Shown in pieces: positions 54,236 through 64,000 of a stretch of DNA of 64,000 nucleotides (positions are counted from its first letter, which is position 1; every line of letters begins with the position of its first letter). The stretch spans positions 327,606 to 391,605 of the forward strand of contig VXAU01004949.1 of NCBI GenBank assembly GCA_013399695.1. The letters run 5' to 3'. Below the pieces are notes generated by a model that saw only the letters and a program-made list of their open reading frames with translations, did no database searches and had not been told where the DNA came from. A program made the translations under genes and the position numbers. This DNA comes from Formicarius rufipectus. Taxonomy: Eukaryota > Chordata > Aves > Passeriformes > Formicariidae.

Positions 54236-55430
54236 CTGTGTTATACAATGATTCTGGTATCCACCTTTTCTTTTATCCAAATATGCTTGTTTCTTCGTTG
54301 GTTTGATTTGTTTTGTGGATGCATGTGTTTTGCCTTCTTTAAAGAAGCTGAACTGCCAGTGATGAACGGCTCAAACATTCACCTGCCTGCAGCAACTGCT
54401 CAGATGCTGTCAGAGACTCTACTATTGGTGCTCATGGCTCAATCAGTGGCGTGCTCTGCTAACAGTGTGCACAGTGGCCACCCAGGCCAGGGCCTGAAAG
54501 TGTGCGCATATGACCCCTCAGGCTACAAGGCAGGTGTTAAACAGGATGAGGAAAGAGGCAAATTCTGTCAGGTGGTGTAGGGGTTCTTTTTTTCTTACAC
54601 ACATCTCAGCTGTGGTAACTCCCTGAACAGTAACACCCAGCCTGAAGGGATTCATCTCTTGTTGATGAGCCATAATGGGGCACAATGGACTCTACTGCAC
54701 TGACCTCAGACACAGCTGCAGCATCTTAGAAGGTGCCAAAGACTCCTGAAGTATCCTGAGTCACAGTATTGCAATCCTCCAGTGTAAAATGCTCTGCCCC
54801 AAGGGAGGTACCAGGGGCGTTTCCACCTGAACATGAGCATATATAACTCTCAGTTCTGGGGCTTTCCTCACCACCTGGGACTTCCACCACCACCTCAACA
54901 GTTCCATCACCACCTGGATGGAGCTGGGCTGCTACTACTGCTGTGACAGGACTACAGCCACCACTTTGACTAACAAACATCTAAACTGCAATGACCAAAT
55001 CTCATTGCTGGATCCAATGGGGGTTTTGCAGGTCGTTGCCATGCAAGTGTCTGCCAGTACTGAATCCTAGCTATCCACTTTTCTTTCCAGGTTTTCCAGG
55101 CATGGGGAAGGTTAATCACGGAGGAGGGTGGCCATCTTGTCTATGTCTTTTGGCCATGTGTGTTTTTTCCAGCTTGGGGAGGCTGGCTACCATCTCTATT
55201 TGGTCCAACTGGCAGGGCTTGGGAATTTTTTTCTCATGAGCTGGTTTAAGCCAATTTTACCAGTATTGTTATTAGCATTCTTCTTGGTAAAGAGTTATTT
55301 TCTCACTTACATCCAGGTGTATTTGGTTTCTTTCTTTATTGGACAAAGCTGGGGTATTGAATATGAGACTTCTGTCCAAGGCCTCCACCCCTCTAAATTG
55401 TCTCAAATTCAGACAGCAACCCAGAAACTA
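54236..55430. mobile_element. Unclassified 1.2-kb insertion within CR1
   Basis: The CR1 alignment is interrupted for about 1.2 kb between the 'CTGCACTGAG' side and the 'TACTTCAGGTGGGGTATCAC' side, so this segment was probably inserted later. It has mixed GC content, a plus-strand frame (54248-54580) and a minus-strand frame (54726-54980), neither recognised. Old retroviral or LTR-derived sequence is possible. I could not find clean terminal repeats or a target duplication, so exact ends are uncertain. Confidence 0.4.
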
Positions 55431-56055
55431 CAGACTACTTCAGGTGGGGTATCACCAGAGCAGAGGGGCAGAATCACCTCTGTTGACCTGCAGCCCATTC
55501 TACTTTAGATGCAGCCCAGGCTTTCTGAGCTGCAAGTGCACCCTGTTGGCTTATGTCCAGCTTTTTATCCACCAGCAACCCCACAACCTTCTCAGCAGGG
55601 CTGCTTTCAACTGCTGTACTGAGAGCAGCTCTGCATTGCTACTGCTGGTTTCCCTGATGGAGGTGCAGCACCTTGCACTCAGCCTTGCTGAACTTCATAA
55701 GGTTCACACAGACCCACCTCTCAAGTCTGTCCAGGTCCCTCGGGGTGGTATCCCATCCTTCCGCTCTGTCAACAGCACCACTTAGCTCCATGCTATCTGC
55801 AAACCCACTGAGGGTGCACTCAATCCCACTGTCTCTGTGATTGATGACAACATTAAAGAGTACTGCTCCCAATATGGACCCCTGAGGGACACTACTTATT
55901 CATGATTCATCTCCTTAGAGACATTGAGCCATTGATCACTATACTCTGGGTGCAACTGTCTAACCAAATTCTCATCCACTGAACAGTCCATCCATCAAAT
56001 CTCTCTCCAGTTTAGATTGAACCAATTGCTATTTTAAATCCAGCTTCTTCCTATG
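55431..56055 (-). pseudogene. CR1 reverse transcriptase remnant
   Basis: This is the continuation of the split CR1. On the minus strand the frame at 55639-55872 reads like the CR1 reverse transcriptase. It has IECTLSGFADSMELSGAVD in place of the usual 'SKFADDTKLSGAVD', followed by RDLDRLERWVCVNLMKFSKA and CKVLHL. The catalytic FADD motif is changed to FADS, so the copy is dead. The neighbouring text includes CTTTCTGAGCTGCAAGTGCA and other CR1 landmarks. The element is 5'-truncated near 56055. Confidence 0.8.
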
Positions 56056-56351
56056 TTTATGCTAGCCAAACATCAAACTTTGAGGCACTAATTGATACAT
56101 ACCTTAGACATTGCCAGTAAGAACTAAGATTATGTTTGATGTCAAGGTTAATGGTTTTCAACCTGTGGAACTCTATGCAGTCAAGAGAAATGTACACCTT
56201 AAACTCAAAGCAATACTGGTTCACAGAATAAAGAAGGTCCAGGAAGACTTTACTGTCATCCTAAATATACTCAATAGGCTTAGGCACACCTCTCTTTCCA
56301 ATGTATACATACTGATCCAGCACTGCCTGAAGTTAAAATAGCAATTCATAA

Positions 56352-56728
56352 TCATGGCTAGACTTCGCGAACCAAGATTTGGGAGGGTTTTACCCACGCT
56401 TGCTTCAAGTGCGCTGATGGCTGATAAGGCCAATGCGAGATAGGCAAGTCTGGTTGCAAAAGGCACAGCAGAAAGTCTCCATGGGTGGTACTGTTAAGGC
56501 ACGGTTCTTTCTGCATTGTCTTCTCTCCTCCAGGTTGATTCTGTGTGCAGTTTCAAAAGAGACAGTAGCATTATAGATTGTGTCTCCACGACTCCCGACT
56601 GGAGGCCAGGGTGGACCACTGATGGTGGTCAATATGGCCAAGGCTGAGGTGTTGTTTCAGGCAGTCCTTGTATCTCTTCTTTGGTCCTCCTCTCTTGCGG
56701 CAGCCGGTGGCGAGTTAGAGAAGTACAC
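56352..56728 (-). pseudogene. LINE 3' fragment B (zinc-knuckle C-terminus)
   Basis: On the minus strand this fragment carries GCRKRGGPKKRYKDCLKQ-type coding sequence and ends with FCCAFCNQTCLSRIGLISHQ, the C-terminal zinc-binding tail seen in a non-CR1 group of non-LTR retrotransposons. The end of the reading frame is followed by a short 3' UTR with the hairpin at 56363-56376, where one stem base is mismatched. The 5' end is truncated near 56728, and a base is missing before the conserved Leu-Ala-Thr-Gly. Compared with copy A it lacks 53 nt of the tail. It is broken and cannot move by itself. Confidence 0.75.
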
Positions 56729-56874
56729 AAAAATTCGGTTATGCTTAACTATTTTCTCAATAGTGTGCATTTTACTTATATAAAGCAAATTAATTTCCCT
56801 TAAGAAGTATTATCTATTTGCTAATAATTATAAGTGCATATGCACTATTAAAAAAATTAAATTAATAATTAAAG

Positions 56875-57353
56875 TGAAACAAAAAGACTACTTGAGCCAC
56901 GAGAGCTAAAGCGCACGAGAGCACTTTAAAGCTCACAAGCGCCCTCTACTGGCGAAAGCGCACAGGTACACAGACCACCTTGCAGTGAAAGAATCAAAAC
57001 CCTTTATTTACGGACAAACCCTTGTATTTATAGAGTCTGTGCCTTTCGGTTACATCATTATATAAAATGATTGGATAGCTCGAACTGTCCATGCTCAGGC
57101 GATCTGAGCTCCACAGTCATTGACCTTGGTGTTAATCAGCCCTGCCCAAGGTCCACCTTCTGGATACCATCCCGAGGAATTCAGGGAGGGCTTGGAGCTT
57201 TCTTCTTAATCAATAGGTGCAGATAACCTCCTGTTCCAAGGCTGCGAACCATTCTCTTGAGATATGCAAACAACGGCCTGCTTTTCATGGGAACTGTACA
57301 ATGGATTGTTCACAGAATTTCACAGAATATCCAATTTTCTGCATTTCCCAACA
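56875..57353 (-). mobile_element. LTR (ERVK-like) with TATA and poly(A) signal
   Basis: On the minus strand it starts TGTTGGGAAATG at 57353. It has TATAAATA (57025-57032) and, 17 nt further on, AATAAA (57003-57008), the compact promoter/polyadenylation layout of a retroviral LTR. A CpG-bearing downstream part follows (GCGCTTTCGCC, CTCTCGTGCGC). The 3' end is placed at GTTTCA (about 56875) only because of the TG...CA rule. I found no convincing target duplication, so that edge is uncertain. It is in the same orientation as UTP15. Confidence 0.65.
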
Positions 57354-57900
57354 AATAATTTTTTTCAATTTACATGCACTTCTTTTCTCAAGCCATTTTG
57401 TGGTTTCCCATGAATTCATGGAAGTCTGAAATTGAAATGAAGCAGGGAGAGAAAACACACTGTAGCCAAGTCTTATAAAATGTGTATGCCATTTTGTTCC
57501 TACTTTCAAAGATGTGAGATGAAATATTAACCTTAAATAAGGACAATGACACATTAAAATTAGACAAAACTTACTTTCTGGTAAATAAAAATTGAAAATT
57601 GTTCAGTTTTTCTAAATCAAGTAATAGCAGTACTGGATGCCCAATGCACTCTTTAAAAGTTACATAGCTCTGGAATAAAACTTAAAAATTCAATTTTTAC
57701 AAAAAATATTGCAGGGCAAATCTTGAAAACATCCATCTTTCTGAGTCTTCAGTAATCAAGCCTATTCAGCAACACAGTTTGTGACACAGAACTTCAACAT
57801 AGAAAGGCTTATTTTGCCACTCACTATTATAAAAAGTTACAAGAACAGACCATGTACTCCAAATCCACAATATTTTTGTGACAATTTGTTGTGATGGCTG

Positions 57901-58124
57901 TCAGTCATTCCTATTTGTTTCAATGATCTCTGTAAGACCATTACTTTTGTTCTCTTCTAGTTGCGTATCTCTTTTCTTAGTGAAAGTAGCAAACAGTGTA
58001 TCCATCATTCCCAAAACTTCTAGTAGTTCCTCTTGATAGTCAATCTCTTTTCCAATAGCTTCCTGAAGTTTCAAGAACTGTTTGTCAACAATAGCTGACT
58101 GCCCAACCACAGGCTGATAAATGT
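57901..58124 (-). CDS. UTP15: UTP15 last coding exon
   Basis: This terminal coding exon of UTP15 ends in TGA at 57901-57903. The acceptor is TTTTTCTTTACAG, and the exon enters at phase 1. It encodes IYQPVVGQSAIVDKQFLKLQ (human [20 protein letters not shown]), then KEIDYQEELLEVLGMMDTLF (human [20 protein letters not shown]). This is the end of the UTP15 C-terminal helical domain, used for assembly of the t-UTP (UTP-A) subcomplex. The last 25 residues diverge, as expected for the variable tail. Confidence 0.96.
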
Positions 58125-58624
58125 CTGTAAAGAAAAACATCATTTAAGAATCCACTTACATAGAAAAAGGTGAAAATTATATTAGCCAGATTCCAGATTA
58201 TATTAGAGATTCTTTTAAGGAATCTGGCAAAAGTTCAACACTGTGGACAAGTAAAACAATTTTAATAGTGTTTCAAAAACAGTGGTCATATGTACTCATA
58301 GTAACAGTATGTCAAACTAACAGAAACAAGTTTTTATGGCCTCTAATACTCTTTTTACCTCACAGAAGTAGAAGTCACTTGGACTATATAAGCACAGAAA
58401 CAAAATATCAAAGGTACCCAAACACCACATGGAGCTTCCTGAAGTCACTGCAAATCAGATACTGACTGTGGTCAAAGTTATCTAGCAATATCTCTTTTTC
58501 TATCATTAATAGAGTCCATCCTTGTAAACAAAGTCATAAAGGTTTTGTTTTCTTTAAAATGTAGCACTTTCAACCTTATTTTCAAGCTATATGGCTTTGA
58601 GAATCATTTTTGTGTTGTCCTTAC

Positions 58625-58683
58625 CAGTCATCATATCTGCAACAGTCACCAGCACAGGAGTAAATCTTGGCTCAATCACACGC
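58625..58683 (-). CDS. UTP15: UTP15 coding exon (59 nt)
   Basis: A short exon between acceptor TTTTGCAG and donor GTAAGG, phase 2 in and phase 1 out. It encodes VIEPRFTPVLVTVADMMT, matching human LSQPRFAPVLINAAEIII in the UTP15 C-terminal domain. Confidence 0.93.
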
Positions 58684-59155
58684 CTGCAAAATTAGAAGAC
58701 ATTCTAGTTTTATGGTTTTGTCCACTGTGCTCCTACTACCACCAAGCAGCTTTCTCACACAGGCATGGAGACAACTTCTTCATGAAGACACGTCACAGAA
58801 TAGCAGCCAGAGATGCAAGTCAAAAAAACCCCTATACGTAGTATTTCCCCTCCTCATTTGGGAAAGCACTGCATGTTGGAGGACTGGCAAAAAGCCTCAG
58901 GTACATGAAGACATAAGAGACCAAGGGCAGAATGTCTGGCAAAGAAGTAGAATATCCAATACTATCAGCAAAACTGCTTTGTGCTAACAGGAGAACTGTT
59001 ACAGGCCTATTCCAGATTTTGGTATCAGAATGCAAAAGGCATGTGAGATTTCGAGACTAACATGGTTCTATCCGTCATCTGTTTAAACTCTGTGACAATC
59101 TGTTAGAAAATAAGAGTGTCAAAATAGTTAGAGGAAACTCAAGTTAAAGTAATAC

Positions 59156-59289
59156 CTTGCCACAAAGGTCAGGAGGAGATTAACTTGCTTTTCATCTCGG
59201 CCTGCAAGTGCACTCCTCAGTGTTCCTCTGCGATGCAGCTCCTGCATGACTGCAACTGTAACTTCAGGAGTATGAAGCATGATGGGTGG
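59156..59289 (-). CDS. UTP15: UTP15 coding exon (134 nt)
   Basis: The acceptor TGTCCAG and donor GTATTA enclose 134 nt, phase 0 in and phase 2 out. The product includes TPEVTVAVMQELHRRGTLRS and ALAGRDEKQVNLLLTFVA, aligned with human [20 protein letters not shown] and ALAGRDEKEISRVLNFLI. This is the core of the UTP15 C-terminal domain, which in the yeast and human SSU processome packs against other t-UTP subunits. Confidence 0.96.
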
Positions 59290-59488
59290 CTGGACACATA
59301 TAAAAGGAGTTTAGTACCAAAGCAGTGTCTTTATGCACAACAGAGGGCTGATATCAGTCAAAAACCAATATGGAACTCAAGTTTGATATACTTCTAGTTA
59401 TACACTAAAAGAAAGTTAGTTTGACATACAGGAAAAATTCACATCAGGTGACAGCACATAACTCCAATGAGAAAAACCAATGCCTTAC

Positions 59489-59590
59489 CTCCAGCACTGC
59501 ATCAAGAGCCTTGGAAGACTGAAAGCTCTTCAGCAGCTTGTCATATTTCCTCAAAACACGTTTTACAGGTTTACTGACACAGAAATCTTC
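59489..59590 (-). CDS. UTP15: UTP15 coding exon (102 nt)
   Basis: 34 codons in phase 0/0 between an acceptor ending CTCTAG and donor GTAAGG. They encode SKPVKRVLRKYDKLLKSFQS then SKALDAVLE, aligned with the human '[29 protein letters not shown]'. This is the linker leading from the WD40 propeller into the C-terminal domain. Confidence 0.95.
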
Positions 59591-59769
59591 CTAGAGTTCA
59601 AAGAAGAGTTCAGAATTACACAAATACACACATATAATAGATTAGATGTATTAGTACGAACAAGCTTGTCTGTCTATATATTCCCTCCCTTCCATTTCTC
59701 CAACCTTGCACATTCCAAACAACAATTTTTGACAAGTGCTTCAGTATGTATTTTCTCACCACCTCATAC

Positions 59770-59919
59770 CTGTTTTGGCATGTAAGTTCTTCCTTTCACA
59801 TAGGTTCTATATGCTGGTTGTCTCTTCATTTGAAACTTGTCATTCCTTTCTTCAGGTTTTCTATGTTTAACATTTAACACCCCATTGGTCATGCCCACAA
59901 CTATAGTTTCATCTTCAGG
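59770..59919 (-). CDS. UTP15: UTP15 coding exon (150 nt)
   Basis: 50 codons in phase 0/0. The acceptor is TTGTTCTAG and the donor is GTATGA. It reads [20 protein letters not shown], almost identical to human [20 protein letters not shown], the last blade of the WD40 propeller. A basic stretch ending AYRTYVKGRTYM follows (human AYRTFIKGKNYM). The basic segment is typical of UTP15 and likely contacts pre-rRNA or the nucleolar complex. Confidence 0.96.
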
Positions 59920-60339
59920 CTAGAACAAAGTCATAGTTAGGACACAAGAGTTTTACCTGGTACTCTAGTATGTAGATTTTTAACTTTTTATGTTTTATGG
60001 TAGGGCTCAAATAACAGTATCATAAATAACTTAAGGTGGAAGGCACCTCTTTTGAGATCCTGAGATCAAATACTTTGGTCAAAACAGAGACTGTTTCATA
60101 TGCAGTATGACAGACTGACTACTGAATCAAATACAATTATGCATTAACATGCTTCTCTGAGTTTTGGTTTTCACAGTGGCATACAACTTCCTTTGGCTAT
60201 TATATGCCATACAGCAGGCATGAACGCCATCTGTGAGAAAGCAAATCTATCATGGAACAGCAAGATTTTGAGAAACAATTGAAAGTTGTTCAAAACACTG
60301 GTCACTAGTACACAAAATTGTACTTAAACAACAAAGTAG

Positions 60340-60515
60340 GAGTAAATTTCACCCAGGGAAGCTGTGGATGCTCCATCTCTTGAAGTGTTTGAGGGCAGAT
60401 TGGATGGGGCTGTGAGTAACCTAGTGAAAGGTGTCCTTGCCCACAGCAGTGGAGCTGGAACTAGATGAACTTTAAGTACCTTCCAAGCCAAATCATACTA
60501 TGATTCTTTGATGTG
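60340..60515 (+). repeat. CR1 3'-end fragment in UTP15 intron
   Basis: GGGAAGCTGTGGATGCTCCA, GGTGTCCTTGCCCACAGCAG and GGAACTAGATGAACTTTAAG follow the order of the CR1 3' end in forward orientation. It closes with CATACTATGATTCTTTGATG, the CR1 terminal octamer repeat in degraded form. Confidence 0.75.
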
Positions 60516-61905
60516 ATAAAAGCCTAAGGAATTATGACAGGTATGGATGGAGATCAGCTGGTCAAGGTCTCATTTCAGGGCATCAATTGAAGCTAATGAA
60601 GGTTCAAGTGGATCAGTAAGAGACAATTCTTCACACAAGTATCAGAGATGTGGAACTCCTTGTCAAGAAACCTAGAGAGGTTTCAAGTTTGCCCAAACTT
60701 AAAGAGACATTGAGCAGGCTTATGTAAGAGAAATTCTTTGAATTACACAGAAACTATATTCTGCTAAGGTAATTTCTTATCTGAAAATGAGTTTCAGTTT
60801 GGGAGAATATAAGCAAACTTATCACACATGCTTGTCCTGGTTTTAGTTTAATATAGACATTTACTTATGGCTACAGTTGGAAGCACCATCTGAAATGGGA
60901 CCAGCCTTTGATTTGACTCAGTAGAGGCATTATTTTATTACTCACATGACCATTTAAAATTCAAGCAGTTTAGCCAATAGAAAACAAAAAATTATGTTTC
61001 AAAAGATACATTATACATACTCCAGAGATTCTAGTCTAGGGATATCACATGTTTTGAAGCTGCTGTAAGGGCCTAAAGGCTATGGGTTCTGTACTCTTCA
61101 CCACCCCAAAAAAATTTCAAAATTCATTCAGCTCAGCTTTCTGGGAAGTATAGTAGGAAATGAAGAAAGACACTCCCTTCAAACACACCCTCCTCTATGT
61201 TCCATCAGAGGAGGTCAATAGTAAAGTAGCAAAGGTAGCAAAGATCCCTGACAGCAACATTTACTTCAGAGGTCATAAAAGAGGGTGACTACATGACAAC
61301 AGTATTGCTTTAAAAACTGGTGCTAGCCTCAAAGTTTCTGGCCAGCAGGTCACTTAGCCACTGTAACTCAGATGCTTCAGAGAAATTATAGTCTTTATTT
61401 TCCATTTCTGAGACAGTAAGACACATGCCTTGACAAATTAATTTATGCTCACACCTCATGCCCTTTCTACTTTTCTTCCTCAGACCAACCTGACACCAGT
61501 AATTTCTAAGGCAAGTTCACATTCCATTTTAAAATTTCTCAAACTAATTTATTTTTTTTTACTGCTGCCAGAGGACTCACAGGGCTTCTGAAGGGCAAAA
61601 GGGGAATAGTTTTCTTAAAGTCAATGGTCTTTTGTTCTAAAGCAAATACTTTTCCTATGATATATACAGTTCTCCACAGACACACCATTTCATACAGGTC
61701 TAATCAGGTGACATCTGGTATCTGAATGTATTATGTTTAGAACTTCTTAATATATTTGTTACTCAGGAGGAATATATTCAGTCATCCCATTTCACATCCA
61801 ACAGCATTCTTCTGAAACACCCCCAGTAGCCATGAAAGCAAAAATTAATTACTTTAGTGACTTAAAAGGTAACAACATCTCTTGGAAGAAAGCTAATGTA
61901 CTTAC
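60516..61905. other. UTP15 intron
   Basis: The rest of the intron between the exons at 59919 and 61906. Sequence at 60555-60735 has the flavour of old retroelement text (ATGTGGAACTCCTTGTCAAG), but I cannot classify it. Otherwise it is unique AT-rich sequence. Confidence 0.4.
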
Positions 61906-61990
61906 CGACAGCGCAAGACTAAGGATGGATGTTGCATAATTAAAGCTGTGGACTACTTTATAGGATGTAGTACTGTAAATCTTCACATGC
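61906..61990 (-). CDS. UTP15: UTP15 coding exon (85 nt)
   Basis: Acceptor TGCATAG and donor GTAAGT, phase 2 in and phase 0 out. It encodes [20 protein letters not shown] then SILSLALS, matching human [20 protein letters not shown] and SILSLALA. This is a WD40 blade following the conserved GSLDR of the previous exon. Confidence 0.95.
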
Positions 61991-62761
61991 CTATGCAGAA
62001 GAGTAATGATAAAACTGTTGTTAGTAGGGCCTTATCATAGTCCTTTTACAGGAATTTCGTCACTCTCAACTACCATATATAATTTAAGGAAACTGAGCAT
62101 TAATACAATGCATTCATCAGACTACCACTATGCTTCTTAGTTATTACTGTTAAAAGATATTCACATGTCAAGACAGGATTGCTCTTACTCCAGAAAAGAT
62201 GAAAATGGGGTAAGGACACAAAAAGAAATTGAAGGCAGATGTAGTGACTTTGACTTCAGAAATGCTTGCTAGAAAACAGACAGCACTGCTTCAAATTTAA
62301 GAACGTAAGATCTATATGCAATTTCTGGAAGTAAAGCCATAGATATTTTTGTGTCCAGCACCTCCTTAAAGATTTCGTTGAACGTATCAAATAATCTTAC
62401 TGCAAGGATGAACTTCAGTGTCAGGTAATCACAAAGCTTGAGGTAGCCTAGGAAGTACAGGAGGGAGGAGGAAAACAGACCACTGTCATTTCAGACCACT
62501 TCATATTTCTAATGTCTCAGAGATAACAGACCAAGTATCAATACTCACCAACTTAACCAATCAAACAAAAAAGGTCACGTTTCACCTGTCATCTTGGGTA
62601 CAGAAAGCAACAGCACGAGACAAAAAATTCAGGCTTTTTAAAGGTAAATACTAATGCACTTTTAGCTATTTAAACTGTATTAAAGAATGGCTACTTACAC
62701 AAACTGCAAAGCTCAGTTTAGAGATTGAAAAAAAAAGATAAATGCTTATCCAGAAGCTCCT

Positions 62762-63165
62762 CATGATGATGGCTAGACTTCGCAAACGAAGATTTGGGAC
62801 AAGCCTGCACAGTGGATTTTTTAGGTGAGGCATAGTGTGCGTGGAACTGGGAGGGTTTTACCCACACCTGCTGCAAGTGCGCTGATGGCTGATAAGGCCA
62901 ATGCGAGATAGGCAAGTCTGGTTGCAAAAGGCACAGCAGAAAGTTTCCGTAGATGGTATTATAAGGGCACAGTTCTTTCTGCGTTGCCTTTTCTCCCCCA
63001 GACCGATTCTGCATGCAGTTTCAAAAGAGACAGCAGCGTTATAGATTGTGTGTCTCCACGTCTCCCGATTGGAGGCCAGGGTGGACCACTGCTGGTGGTC
63101 AATATGGCCAAGGATGAGGTGTTGTTTCAGGCAGTCCTTGTACCTCTTCTTGGGGGCATTCCCAA
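62762..63165 (-). pseudogene. LINE 3' fragment A (zinc-knuckle C-terminus)
   Basis: The minus-strand frame at 62858-63178 reads PKKRYKDCLKQHLILGHIDH, then WSTLASNRETWRHTIYNAAV, and ends CAFCNQTCLSRIGLISHQRT followed by Cys. The Cys-X2-Cys...His-X3-Cys pattern is a C2HC zinc knuckle. This is the C-terminus of a non-LTR retrotransposon polyprotein of a type distinct from CR1. The 3' UTR contains TGCCTCACCTAAAAAATCCA and the perfect hairpin CTTCGTTTGCGAAG (62778-62791), ending in a CATCATCATGA repeat, a habit of RTE-clade LINEs. The copy is severely 5'-truncated, so only about 100 residues remain. It sits in a UTP15 intron in sense orientation. Confidence 0.8.
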
Positions 63166-63214
63166 ATGGCATATGCAATCCTTACTGACATTCAGGTCAG
63201 TAAGAAGAAAGGTT

Positions 63215-63310
63215 GGAGTATATCATAAAATCATAGTACAGTTTGAGTTGGAAGGGACTTTTAAAGGTCATCTAGACCAATCCCCCTGCAATAAGCAGGG
63301 ACATCTTCAC
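63215..63310 (-). repeat. CR1 3'-end fragment in UTP15 intron
   Basis: ATCATAAAATCATAGTACAG, then TTGGAAGGGACTTTTAAAGG and TCATCTAGACCAATCCCCCT, is the reverse complement of the CR1 3' terminus. The copy is short and 5'-truncated, and ends near GCAGGGACATCTTCACAG. Confidence 0.85.
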
Positions 63311-63446
63311 AGTTACATACTTGACCTCCACACTTGTTCTCAAATAAAGCCCAAAAAACATGGACAGATTCACAAACTATTTTCTTTCAGAGGAAAAATA
63401 AGTTCTAAAGAACTTAAATCACAACAAAGCCACAAAATGTACTAAC

Positions 63447-63582
63447 CTGTCCAGGGATCCTGACAATAACCTTTGTCCAGAGCTGTTCAGGCATAAACAA
63501 GTTACAGTTTTATGGTGATTTTTAAGTGAAACTAGTAACTGTCCTCCTTTTAGAACATCCCAAACTTTGACATATCGACCTC
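63447..63582 (-). CDS. UTP15: UTP15 coding exon (136 nt), most 5' one in window
   Basis: Phase 1 in and phase 2 out. The acceptor is CCTTTTCATAG and the donor is GTTAGT. It encodes GGRYVKVWDVLKGGQLLVSL and KNHHKTVTCLCLNSSGQRLL then SGSLDR, nearly identical to human UTP15. It holds a complete WD40 blade with the VWD motif and the start of the next. UTP15 is a nucleolar WD40 protein of the small-subunit processome, needed for pre-18S rRNA processing and efficient RNA polymerase I transcription. The upstream exons for the remaining propeller blades and the start codon are beyond 64000. Confidence 0.97.
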
Positions 63583-64000
63583 CTATGAAAAGGAAGCACA
63601 CAAAAGGGTGTTATATATATTCACATTTACACTTCTCTGATGGAGTTTTCACAGAATAATATACTATTTCTTTCATAACACAGTTTGCTGCACCTACTCA
63701 CCATTCTTTTACATTATAACTATCTCCTGGGACAAGACACATTACAAGACTGCTCTTTTTCAGACCATTCTGAATGGAGCTAAATGATTCAACATAAGCC
63801 TTACCAAGACAAAAAAAAAAAACAAAAACATAAACCACTGGCAGGACTTGTGATGCAATGGCAAGAAGAGATTAAAAAAACTTGTCAACATTAAGAGGAA
63901 GAAACGCCACATCTTTTCAAAACTTCCTAAGAATGTTTGTTTCTTCATTTTAGCACAGGGATAATTAAAGTCTGAATTTGGTAATTAAAAATGCCTTTGT

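Overview
The window is vertebrate nuclear DNA, and I read it as avian. It is AT-rich and intron-dominated, carries CR1 retrotransposon 3' ends on both strands, and has several ERV-type solo LTRs with 5-bp target-site duplications. Two protein-coding genes are recognisable, both on the minus strand, in the order UTP15 then ARHGEF28. This matches the tandem order I recall for human chromosome 5q13.

1) UTP15 (57.9-63.6 kb) is partial. The last seven coding exons lie here and the 5' part runs off the right edge. All splice phases agree, and the product covers the end of the WD40 propeller plus the UTP15 C-terminal domain, ending in a TGA at 57901-57903. 2) The UTP15/ARHGEF28 interval (50.2-57.9 kb) is stacked mobile elements: a minus-strand LTR, a LINE 3' fragment, a long CR1 split by about 1.2 kb of unclassified sequence, and a solo LTR just upstream of a CpG island. 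3) The CpG island (about 49.3-50.15 kb) is the probable ARHGEF28 promoter and non-coding first exon. 4) From 49 kb to position 1 lies the 5' half of ARHGEF28, mostly intron. Four N-terminal coding exons are proposed by homology and phase: 25771-25526, 19759-19690, 14247-14137 and 12921-12741. The last carries an in-frame TGA. The first coding exon(s) between the island and 25.77 kb were not found, and the DH/PH-encoding exons lie beyond the left edge.

The most interesting system is a pair of LINE 3' ends (56.4 and 62.8 kb) encoding a C2HC zinc-knuckle tail, plus a 358-bp SINE (14515-14872). The SINE ends in the same tail, including a short perfect hairpin, and it is nested inside a solo LTR with a 13-bp target-site duplication. 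A SINE carrying the tail of a non-CR1 LINE is unusual for a bird. Among birds I recall AviRTE and the manakin SINE ManaSINE1 as the precedent, so a manakin or other suboscine is a reasonable guess, but this is inference.

Three solo LTRs of one family (14496-15638, 21549-22454, 50633-51397) and an unrelated one (45436-46120) were delimited by their duplications. The sequence has one 11-base gap (50949-50959, inside an LTR) and one ambiguous base (42231).
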